Source: Exilibacterium sp. (lineage in GTDB: Bacteria > Pseudomonadota > Gammaproteobacteria > Pseudomonadales > Cellvibrionaceae). Taken from it: a stretch of DNA of 64,000 nt. Where the stretch lies: positions 130,750 through 194,749 of the forward strand of contig JANQMH010000079.1 in assembly GCA_028280195.1 (NCBI GenBank), given 5' to 3'. This document shows positions 40,791 to 51,600 of the stretch, piece by piece. The position numbers were made by a program, and so were the translations under genes. Within the stretch, counting starts at the first letter, position 1, and each line of letters opens with the position of its first letter. The notes beneath the pieces are model-generated. The model had not been told where the DNA came from. It saw only the letters and a program-made list of their open reading frames with translations, and searched no databases.

Positions 40791-42635
40791 TTATCCTCCT
40801 TCCCGGCCGTGATACTCCGCCAGGCGGGTAATGAATTCGTCACTGAATACGCGCATATCGGCGATGGACTCCTTGATTCTGGAGGTCAGATAGTTGTAAC
40901 CGAACAGCGCCGGAATCGCCACAGTCAAACCCGCCACGGTGGTCAGCAGGGCCGCCGCCACCCCCGGGGCGATAGCGGCGATATTGACATCGCCGGTCAG
41001 GGCAATCGCCGCAAAGGTAATCATTACCCCCAGTACCGTACCCAGCAGGCCGAGAAAGGGCCCGCCGCTGATGGCGATGGTCAACAACACCATTTTTGCG
41101 TTCAAACGCTGAATCTCGCGCACCATCTGTGCATCCAGAGCCGCCTTGATGGCGTCGACCGCCTGCGCGGACAAGCCGCTGGCGCTGGCGCCGACACTCT
41201 TGCCGATACGCCCCTGCACCTCCTGAATACCGCGGTGATAGAGGCGATAAACCGGCGAGCTTTGAAAGTGATCGTGCTTGCCGAAGATGGCCTGGGTAAT
41301 GGGAGAACTCTCCATGGCTTTGTCCTCCTCGGTGTCCTCGTGATCCAGCAGCGCCGGATCGCGATTGCCGAGCCCGGTATAGGCGGCGAGAAAACCGGCA
41401 TTGTCTTTGAGCACACTGTTGATATAGAGCATCTTGCCGATCATCACAAACCAGCTGAGTACCGCCATCACCGCCAGCAGCATAATGATGGTCCAGCCGC
41501 TGTCGCCCATACTGGTCAGCAAGACGGTAAAAATATTCGCACCGCCGCTGCCGGAACCCAGCTGCTCGGCCGGCTGCGGTTTCAGCAGTTTACTGGCCAC
41601 GCCCTGGCTGCTGACCGCGGCTTTGATCCAGTCGCCGTTGCGCGCCACACTGTCGATGCGCAGTTCGTCGATCTCACCGACAAAACCGTTGTCGGCCTGC
41701 GGGTCGGCACCAATTACCCAACTGCCGACGAAGGGCTGCAGCTCGATGGTGGTAAAGGTAACCTCATTGCCGCCGACGAGAATACTGAGGCGCTGCGGTG
41801 ACACCACCAGCGCCAGGTGCTGCCAGGTATCGGCGCTGATGGCGCTGGCCGGCGGCGTCTCGTAAGTCGCTCCCGACAGGGTCTGCAGGCGCGCGGAAAT
41901 ACTGTTGCCGTCGAGTTCCAGCGCCAGCGAGCTGCTGCCGTCGGTGCGCTCCAGCAGGCGCACGCGCTGCTGGCCGCTGGCGGGCTTGAGCCACATCGAC
42001 ACGGTCAGCCCCTTTTGCGCGGTGACATTGAAAGACGGCATATCGGCGACGGTCAGGCGGTTGCCGGCGGCCAAACTCAGACCGGCGGCGATCAGGCTCT
42101 GGTCCGTTACCGTGGCATCATTGCTGGCGGCGTGGGCGCCGTAGGCGGTGGCGTCCTGCGGCAGCGCCTCACCGGCACGGAAATGGTAGACCAGCGCCGT
42201 ATCGGCGTCGTAGCTGCCGGCCGCATCCTGGTTGCTGACCGCCTCGGCATTGCCGTAATACATCCAGATTCGTTCCGTATTGATGCCGCCGGTCACCTGG
42301 GGAAGCTTCACCCAGATATAAATCAACTGATTGATCAGATCGAAAGACTCGACATGGTGCTTTAACGGCGTGTTGTCATCGCCGCCGATAAAACGGATAT
42401 CGGACAGGTCCTCATTGACCAGGAAAAAGTCTTCAAAGTTACCGGTGTGCAGTTTCAGCAGCACCGTGACATCGTTATTGGTCTCGGTCAGGTTGGCGCC
42501 GTTGGGAGAGGCATCGATCGCCACCGCCATGCGATAGGGCCACTCGTCGTTCCACCAGGCCAGCGCGGCGCCACTCCACGATGCGAGGCAGACGAAGGCC
42601 AGTGCGGCCCGCAGCAGCGGTTTAAAAACACACAT
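40791..42635 (-). CDS. DUF2341-LamG-ExbB fusion proton channel
   Basis: The 614-residue protein joins sensory or binding modules to an ExbB channel. Signal peptide about 1-26; DUF2341 at about 27-140 (WWNDEWPYRMAVAID, then INTERIWMYYGNAEA); a LamG/concanavalin-like domain at about 160-345 (GLTVSMWLKPASG, WQHLALVVSPQRLSILVGG, GEIDELRIDSVA); a membrane helix at about 370-400; and a MotA/TolQ/ExbB domain at about 460-605 with ISGGPFLGLLGTVLGVMITF and APGVAAALLTTVAGLTVAIP. Ordinary ExbB is about 240 residues. It starts 2 bases after the TpsA stop, showing direct coupling. The exported part should lie in the periplasm. Confidence 0.9.
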   Translation of the reverse strand: MCVFKPLLRAALAFVCLASWSGAALAWWNDEWPYRMAVAIDASPNGANLTETNNDVTVLLKLHTGNFEDFFLVNEDLSDIRFIGGDDNTPLKHHVESFDLINQLIYIWVKLPQVTGGINTERIWMYYGNAEAVSNQDAAGSYDADTALVYHFRAGEALPQDATAYGAHAASNDATVTDQSLIAAGLSLAAGNRLTVADMPSFNVTAQKGLTVSMWLKPASGQQRVRLLERTDGSSSLALELDGNSISARLQTLSGATYETPPASAISADTWQHLALVVSPQRLSILVGGNEVTFTTIELQPFVGSWVIGADPQADNGFVGEIDELRIDSVARNGDWIKAAVSSQGVASKLLKPQPAEQLGSGSGGANIFTVLLTSMGDSGWTIIMLLAVMAVLSWFVMIGKMLYINSVLKDNAGFLAAYTGLGNRDPALLDHEDTEEDKAMESSPITQAIFGKHDHFQSSPVYRLYHRGIQEVQGRIGKSVGASASGLSAQAVDAIKAALDAQMVREIQRLNAKMVLLTIAISGGPFLGLLGTVLGVMITFAAIALTGDVNIAAIAPGVAAALLTTVAGLTVAIPALFGYNYLTSRIKESIADMRVFSDEFITRLAEYHGREGG

Positions 42636-42637
42636 GT

Positions 42638-45600
42638 TCAGGTTCCCGTGTCAATTAGCTCAATGGTAATAAAGGCCGTGCCGCCATCGGCGTCAGCCCC
42701 GGAAGCGGCGGCAGCCACCGCATTCTGGGCCGATTCCGTGGCCGCGTTGGCGGCGTCGCCGACCCCGGCCACCGCGGCGCTGACCGTGGTATCGGTGGTC
42801 ACACCCACCGATACCCCGCCGACATTGATATTGTCGGCGCCGCGCACCTCGGCGGCGGCAATAAACAGGTCGCCGGCCGATTCGATACCCGCCTCGCCGG
42901 CGTCGACTATACCCAACGCAGTAGACAGAAATGTTGCACCGGGTCCCTCGGCCAGGCTGTAGAAGCGCTGTGCACTGCTGAGTTCTTCACCGGTGCTGCT
43001 GCGGCTGCCGGAGGTGCGGATACCGCTGCCGGACACTGCCGGCGGCCGCACCACGGTGATGGCGCCGGTCTCGACGCTGATCTGGAATTCCGCCGGCGGT
43101 GTCACAAAGGCGGTTTTGGCGCCGCGACCGGCATCGATATCGCCGAAGCTCGACCACAGATTCATATCGCCGCCGGCCAGGCTGAAGGAGCGCGACTCGT
43201 TGACGTTGTAGGCGTCGGCGACAATGCCGTTGACATCGCCCAGGCCCAGCGCCAGCACACCCTGCTCGTCGGGCGCCTTATCGATCTCCAGTGCCTGCAG
43301 TTGCGCGGCGGCCAGCCCCACATCCACCGAACCGGCCGGCGCCATCACGTTCACATCACCGCCGGAGCGGCTGCGGATAACGGAAAACACCAGGCTGATA
43401 TCGCCGCCGGGCTGTGCCTGCGGATCTGTACTGAAATCCTCTCCGGTGCCGGCCTGCCAGGCGGCGAATACCTCTTCGATGCTGTCGAGTTCCCTGCCAT
43501 CGCGGCTGCCGAAAGTGACTTCGCCGGGGCTGCTTATCTCACCGGAAACGATGGCCTGGGTTTTGTCCACCATACCGGCGATGGCAGCGTCGAAATCAGC
43601 GCCGAAAAACATGCGCTGAGCGGTGTAACCGCGTTCGAAATTCACCAGGCTATTGCCGGCATTCAAGCCCTCGCGGCCACCCTGTTTGGTATGTTCGACG
43701 GTAATACGCTCGGCAATCAGCAGCTGCCGCGTGCTGTCGGTGGCATCGAATGTCGCCACGGCAGTGTTCAACTGGGTCGACAGCGGCTGCGCGCTGAAGG
43801 CTTCCAGGCTCTGCCCGGCGGGCAACTGTGCCACCAGATCCGCTTCGCGATCCGGTGTCAGCAGGTACTCCAGGGCAATCAGGCTGCCGATGCCGTTCCA
43901 GTAGTCTTCAAATGCCTGCCGGCGCTCCTGTTCAGAGGCAAAACCGGCCTCGCCGAGAGCCGGAGTGGCAAACAGAATATCGCCGTTGTCGACGAAGAAC
44001 CCGGGATCGGCCAGCGCCACGTCCTTCATCGCACTGACTGAAACCCGCAGCTGCAGCGTCGCATCAAACGCCGACCAGTCGGCGAGGGCCTGCTGCAGAT
44101 TGTCGTAACTTCTGCCCGATGCGCGGCTGACGCTGTCGATCATAATACCGTAGGCATCCGACTCCGCCCCGGTGACGGCGCCCATCTGTGCGAACCAGTC
44201 GACGGCGGACAATTGCTCGAGGCTGTCACTGTCGAGATTGAAATCGGCCAGCGAGGCAATGGACTGGTTGCCGTCGACGCCATCGCCCACCAGCGCCTTG
44301 TAATCACCCCGGCGGTTAAAACCGGCATAGACATGGACACTGGCACCGGCGCTGGGCAGCGCCGGGTTTTCCAGATTGCCGATACTCTCGATACCGCCGG
44401 TGGTACCGAGATCGATATCGCCGCCGGCGCTGACAATCAGATCGCCGGGGCCCGCCAGCTTGATACCTTTGGCGCCGGTCGGTTCCAGTCCCTGACCGTT
44501 GTCTCTGATCGAGACCGGGAAAAGAATATCACCGGTGGCCACAACCTGACTGATATCACCACTGGCGCCGTGCTGTATGTCAAAGGTGGTGTTGATGATA
44601 TCGCCACCGGCAAACACATCGACCTGCTTCGGTATTTCGAACTCCAGATCCAGGCCGTCGCCAATGTCACCGGCCAGGGCGAATATGCCCACCCGCCCGC
44701 TGCCGCTGCGATCGATCAGGCTCTCGCTGTGCGCGCCTTCGACCACGGGATTATCCAGGCGGGCCAAGGGGTTGCTGGTATCGGTCGGCCTGCCTAAACT
44801 GTCGCGCACGCGTATCGCGCCCTCTGGGCGGAACGCATCGGTAATCGTCGGCACCACATCGGCGGTCAGGTCCGGCATTCTGAAAGTGACATTGTCCCTG
44901 CCGGCCAGAATGTCAGCGCCGGCAGCCAGGGTAAAATTCGATTGCGCAGAGGGATATAAATACAGGTTGTTCTCGTCCAGGACGATATCACCGCTCAATG
45001 CACTGATTTCCACCACACTCGGCAGCAGGGAAAAACGTAAATCGCGCGTGTCCTGATAGACCGTGCGGAATTCGTTAGCGGGCAAAAACGACTGCACGCC
45101 ATCTCTGCCAGGTTTGAGCGTGACAGCACTGGCAACCGATGTCAGCCTCACCGCAGTGGTATCAAAGCCATAGACAAAAGTCGATGCCTGCGATTCAAAG
45201 CCGCCGGGCAGGCCGACGATTGCCCGCTGCGAACGGGATGCCGGCAGGCTGAAAGTATTGACGATGGCATCGACGTCGAGGTCCGCACCGGCCAGCAGGG
45301 TCATCTCCGTGTCGGAGCCCAACAGCAGAGACGAGCCCGCCAGGCTGTCGTTGGCACCTATTGCACCGAAGGCTCTGACATTGATGGCTGCGCCGTCATT
45401 GGCAAAACTGCTGTGATAGATATTGGCCCGGCTGTTCACTGTCAGTGAGCCGCCGGACAACAGCTCGAACTGGCGGTCCGCTGTATAGCCCAGGCCCAGC
45501 CCGGGTGTGGAAAAGCCGACATTGTCGATATTGCCGCGGGCCGCGACCTCGATACTACCGCCGCCGACCGCATGGATACCGCCCTTTATCTGATCGACCG

Positions 45601-48600
45601 CCAGGGTCCAGGTGCGAATACCGCTGTAATCGACATTGTTGACGACAAAGTCATCGACCGACAGGCGCTGAATAAAGGTGGCCGGTGTCTGCGACGAGCC
45701 CTCCCCCCTAATATTGCCGCCGATGTCCATGCGAATATCGCCGGACTCGCGGCTGAAGCCGGAAAAGTCGGGCAGCACCGGATACAAATCGGAGTAAATG
45801 CGGTCGCCCCAGGCGGGCAACAGCCGGCCAGGAAAGAAAAAGTCGTCTTGCAGATAATCGGTCTTGCCCAGCGCCGCAATATAGCTGTCGCCGAGCAGCG
45901 TGAAATCGCCGGCGGCAAAAACCTGTATGTCGCCGGTGCCGGTCTGCACAAAGGCATTGCCGCCGAGGGTAATGCTGCCGCTGCCAGCGCGAAAGTCGCT
46001 GTAGGCGTAAGCCGATGCCGGGTCCGAGCCGGCGATCAGGTTGATGCCCCAGGAATCGTCCTGCAGCAGTATCTGGGTGCTTACCGGCCCGACCAGGGTG
46101 TCGGTGGCGGCATTGATGCCGCCGTTTATCGAGATATCCCCCGCCGCGCGCAGTTGCAGTACTCCGGCTTCGCCGGCGGCGGTGCGCAGCCCGGTCAGGT
46201 CGAGAGCGGATACCGACAGGCTGTCAGTGGCGTAAATATCCAGCAGCGGCCTGACGGCAAGCGGCTGCCCGGCGCTGATAAAAACCGAGGCATCAGTGGC
46301 ATCGGCGAGGTTGATCAAATCGCCGGCGAGCGCATCCAGATCCTGCTGGTCAATGGCGGCACGCGCCACCGAATCACTCAACAGCAGGGAAATTGTACCG
46401 CCCACGGTATCGGCCATATCCACCACCACACGGGTCAGGGTATCGGCGGCCGATTTGACGATTTCCAACCCGCCGGCCAGGGTCAGACCGGCTCCCGCGG
46501 CCACCTGCACATCGGCCTCGGGCGATTGAATGGAAAGTATGGAAGGTATGGAAGGTACGGAAAGCGCCGCCTCGCTGGCGGCGACGCGCACCGTAGCCGA
46601 ATCCGCAACGTTGACACCGGCACCGCCGTACAGCACCACCTTCTCGGTGGCGCCGGTCGCTTCGAGGTCACCGGCAATGGTCAATTCACCGGACAGCGTG
46701 GCCAGGCGTATATTGGCACCGCTGAGGCTGTCATCGCTGCCGAGCAGCAAATCCTCGCCGGCCCCGGTCAGCAGAATATCGATATCGCCATCGAAACCGT
46801 TGCCGTTCAGCAGAGCGACATTGTCCATGCCCGCGGCGATGCTGCCGGCCTGCAGGGTCAGATCCACACCACCGGCAGACCACTGCCCGATCGAACCGTC
46901 GTAGCCGCCGCCGGCAAGGCTCAGCTGTCCTCCGGACAGCAGTGCCAACTGACCCTCTGTGCCGCTTTGCTCGGCGCTGCCGAAAATAAAGGCGGTGGGA
47001 TCGGCAACGCTGAGATCACCAGCGGCGCGCACGGCAATCGTACCGGCCGGCGCGCTGCGCACCTGATCCGGGAAAGCCACCCGGTAGGCGCCGACATCGA
47101 GGCTGGCATTCTCACCCAGGACCGCATCGCCGTGTTTGGAGGCAATATCGATATAACCGGAGCGGGCGATGATACGGGTGTCCACACTGACGGCCTGATC
47201 GCCGTCAAAATGGAATATGGCGCCGGGCGAGAAAATCCGGCCGGGATCATCCAGCGGCGGCGCCGCGCTGTACTGTGTGAGCGCCAGGCTGCCGCGGGCG
47301 CCGGCGGAAAACTCACTGAAACCCCGGGCGCCGATGATATTGGCGGCAATATTCATATCGCCGGAAGCGCTCAGGCCGACGGTGCCGCTGGTGTTCAGCG
47401 ACTCGGTGGCCGTGAGGCTGGTCACGGCGGCGTCGGCAAACAAAAACGACGCTTCGCTTTCATCGTCGGCGCGGCCGCTTTGAATATGGATTTGCGCCGC
47501 CTGCAGCGCCAGCGAGGAAGCGGCGGCGGGCGTGTCTGCGGCAAGATCCACCGGCGAATCGCCAATCAGGGTGATCGATTGCGATGCGCTCAGAGAGATA
47601 TCGACAGCCTCGTCGATGTCAATGCGCCGCGAGCGCAGTACCAGTTCAGTGAGCGCCGCGGTGAGACTCTGGTTAAAAGCAATGGTGGAGCCGGCCTTCA
47701 GTTCAGACAACTGCGCCGACTGCAGCAGCTCGCCATCGATGGCGGCACCGGCCGCGGTATCGCCCACCACAATCGTGTCGGCAGCCACCTGCAGGCGGGT
47801 TTCGGCCTGCCCGCCGCCGAGGCTGAGTTGCGCCAGCGAATCGACACCGTCGTAAGCGATGCCGATCGCGCCGCCGGCGGTGACACTGCTGCCCTGCTGC
47901 AGTACAAAGGCCCCGTCCGGATCGCTGACCTGGCTCAAATCCAGGCTGCTGCCGGCGGTGGTGGAAAACAGCGCGGTCACACCCCGGTTGCCGGGCCGCC
48001 AGGTATTGCCGGAAAAACTCGGTGCCGCCGTGCTGTCGATGCGGCTGTTGTTCTGCAGCGCCACCTCCTCATCCGCAGTGACAAGCAGTTCCTGGGTGGC
48101 AATATCGGCACCGTCGAAGGTCACCGAGCGGGCCAGGGGCGCAACCCCCCAGGCGTCCCCCTGCCAACTGCGTTCACCGCCGATCAATACGGAATCGGCG
48201 TCAATCGACGCAAACAGATTCGGGTCGACCAGCAGAGCGCCGTCCACCGGCGATTCGCCAATCACGATATCACCGCTGGCAGCCAGGTCGAAGCTGACCC
48301 CCACCGGCGAGGTAAGCGACGATAAAATAGCACCGCCAAACTGCAGAGACTGGTCGGCGGTTACCACCAGGCGACCGTTTTCCTCGGGGCGGGTGCCCGG
48401 CTGATCGAAGGCAAAGAAAGCGTCGGCATCGGTAATGCGGTATTCGGCCCGCTCATTGACCACACTGCCCGGCTCTACCCGGAAGCCGCTCCAGTTGGCG
48501 GCCCCCACCTGACCGGCGCTGCTGAACCGGCCCGACACCACTTCGGCGCCAAAGCGGTTGCGGGAATTGAAACCCTCGCCCACACCGCCGCTGCTGCTCT

Positions 48601-51600
48601 CCGGGGTGATGAGCAGAGCGCCGGGTAACAGGGCGTAGTTGGCCGGCAACACCGTATAGCTGCCGTCGGCGAGCTGGTCGGAGCCGGACACTTCAAACGA
48701 GGTGCCCCAGGGAATGCCGCTGCCCTCGAATTCGACCCGGTCAAACGGCGCGTAACCGGACTGGTGCTCAGGCAGGATAACGAAGCCCTCGGTATAGGGC
48801 CGGTTGACGAGGATATCACTGCTGCCGCCGAGGCCGGCGACAAATTCGCGCCCGTAAATCCGCCCGCCGCCGGACAGATCGATCTCGCTGCCCTCGGCCG
48901 CTTCAATGGCGGGGGCATTTACCGCCACGACCTTTTCCGGCAGGCTGTCAAAGCGCACCGGTGCGCCGCTGCTGCTGAGTTCGTAGACCCATGAAACACC
49001 GTCGGCCTCGATACGCCCGAGCGGCACATCGCGCGTGCCGGCAACGCTCAAACGCGCCCGCTGCCCCAGCCTGACGGTGTCGGCGGCATTGAGGGTGATG
49101 GCGCCAAAGGGGTTGTCGATGGTGCTGTCGATGACAATGGTGCCGGCATTGATTTCCAGATCGGCCCCCACCGACAGAATCGGGCTGCTGTTACTGCCGG
49201 TGCCGGCAAATTCGAATACGCTGTCTGCGCCGACCAGATCGAAGCTGTAGTCGCTCAGGGTTTCCCCCCACATCAGCGGTGCGGCAAGCAGGATATCCGC
49301 AGCGGTCGTCAAGCCGCTGCTGCCCGGCGTGGTATCCGTGCTGCGGTTGAGCGCACTGCGCAGGCGCACACCGCTACTGGCCAGTATGGCCAGTTCGTCC
49401 GCGCCGGACACTGACAGGTTGCCGAAAAAATCAACCAGTTCGGCATCGACCAGCAGTGATCCCGTTCCCTGCTCCGGGGGGATCACAACCTGCAGGTTCT
49501 GCGTCGCATCCGCCGACTGGCCCAGCTGCACATAGGGCGCCAACAGCTCCAGATCAGCGGCCTGCAAAAAAAGATTCGGCGTGTCCAACACCAGTTCGGT
49601 GGTGGCGCGGATCAGGGTATCGCCGCTGACTGTGATGCGGTTGTTGGCCGCCAGCCCGCCGGCGATGGAGTTATCGACGTCCAGTATCATGCTGGCGGTA
49701 TGACTGCGATTGAGATTGCCGGTGGCGATATGCCCGAGACCGGTGAATTCAACATCGATGGCATCTCCAAAGGCCAGGCCATCAGTGGCGCTGGCCACAG
49801 CATCCTCGCCCAGTATCAGCTGCAGCGACGGATAGTCCCGGTTGGCATCCGTCTCCGTTGAGATAGTTTCACCGAGACGGGTGGTGGTGATATCGTTGGT
49901 CAGCAGATAACCTTGCCGGCCGCCGCCGTAACCCTCGCCGGCATCGCCGAAGTCAATGGTGGCGGCAATATCAAAGCCCTCCTCCGCGGCCACGGTAAAA
50001 CTGCCGGCCGCCAGGGGCGTTCTGATATCCACCAATGCGCCGTTGCTGTTGTCGCCCGAAACAATGCGCCGTGTGGTTTCCACAACCGTGCCGGACAGAT
50101 CGATACGGGCCTGCTCGGCAACCAGCGCATAGCCAAACAGTGCGTTTAGCGCCAGACTGCCGGCATCGACGAGTTTCTTTTCCGTCACCAGCGTGTTAGT
50201 GGGAATATCAATGGCCGTCGCACTTAAGTCGATATCGGCGTTGTCGCCTACCAGCATGTAGTTACTCAGCTGGCTCTCCTCGAGGCGCACCTGCTGCAAG
50301 GTCGCGTTGACACTGCCCCCGGCTATTTTTATCTCGCCATCGAGCAGCAAACGGTTATTGGCCAGTAAATCCACCGACGAGGCGGCCGGCCCGACGATGC
50401 GCGAACCGGCCTCCACGGTCAAAATGCCGGCCGCGTCATTTTCCTCGCTGGCGCGCAGCGCATCGACAATCAACTCGCCGGAACTGGCCAGGTAGTCGGG
50501 CAGCCGCGCAGCGCGCAGCACACTGCCGGCATCGGCGGCGGAAGCGGTGTTAAAAAAATCCGCATTCGCCACCAGACTGGCGTGGCTCAGGTCTATGTCG
50601 GCGTCACTGCGCAGCGTGGCATTGCCATCCACCGCGACGAAGCGATAGGAACCGACCTGGGTGCTGTTAAAAAATGTGTTGTCAATGCGCAGATCGGCAG
50701 CGAACTGCGAATCGCCAAAATCGCCGATGGTGACATCGGTGGCTTCGATCGTTAAACGGCCGCCTTTATCGCCGTCCAGTGCACTGACATTCAAGGGCCC
50801 CTCGATCGCCAGCTCTGCACCTCCGGCGTCCCGCCTGGCCGACAGTGTGATATCACCGGCTTTACCGATAGCCAGTGCGCCGGTGGTGGTCGCCCGGGCA
50901 CCGGCATCGGCAACCAACGCCGCTGTCCGGCCGAGTTCCAGCCGCGCACTCGCCTGCAGACTGATATCACCGGCATCGATCAGCAGGCGCTCCTGCAGGC
51001 CGGCGGACAACTCCGGGTTGTCGTTTACCCATGCCCCGCGGGTGTCGATGGTGCCGGATACCCGCAGCGTGCCTTCCAGACCATTGGGGTCCTGCGGGGC
51101 CTCGCCCACCTGCCGCAGGGCGACATCGCCGCCGCTAGTGCGAATATCACCGAATACATATACACCCCTGCCCGCCAAGCCCAGGGAGGTGCCCTGGCGC
51201 AGGCGCAGGCTGCTGTCGCGTTCCTGCACCACCAGCCCGAGGCCGTTTTCGATAGTGAACTGGGCCGCGCCGCTGTTTTCGATCAAGTCCCTGGACAGCT
51301 GCAGCTCCTGGTCGACAATTTGCTCGGCGACCGCTATCGCCTGGTCGACGATAAAGACATCGTGATTGTCATTGGCGCCGGCAAAAACCAGGTCGATACT
51401 GCCACCGACCGGCAAGTTGGCACCCTCGCGCTGAAACCGCCCGACCCGGGTGCCGGCCAAAAACTGCGCGTCACCGGCAATGTGCTGATGCGGTGCATTG
51501 ATAGTGATGGCACCGGCACCAAAGCCTTCAAAGTAGGCGTCGCGGTAGTAGCGGCTAACGGTGGGCGTAGGGCGAAAGCTGTTTATCTCCCCCCACTTCG

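Noticed and set aside
45572..48325. 917-codon open frame on the plus strand inside the TpsA gene
   Set aside because: It is antisense to a clear coding frame, has low-complexity Gly/Arg/His/Gln content and no family features; long antisense frames are expected in GC-rich genes with this codon use.
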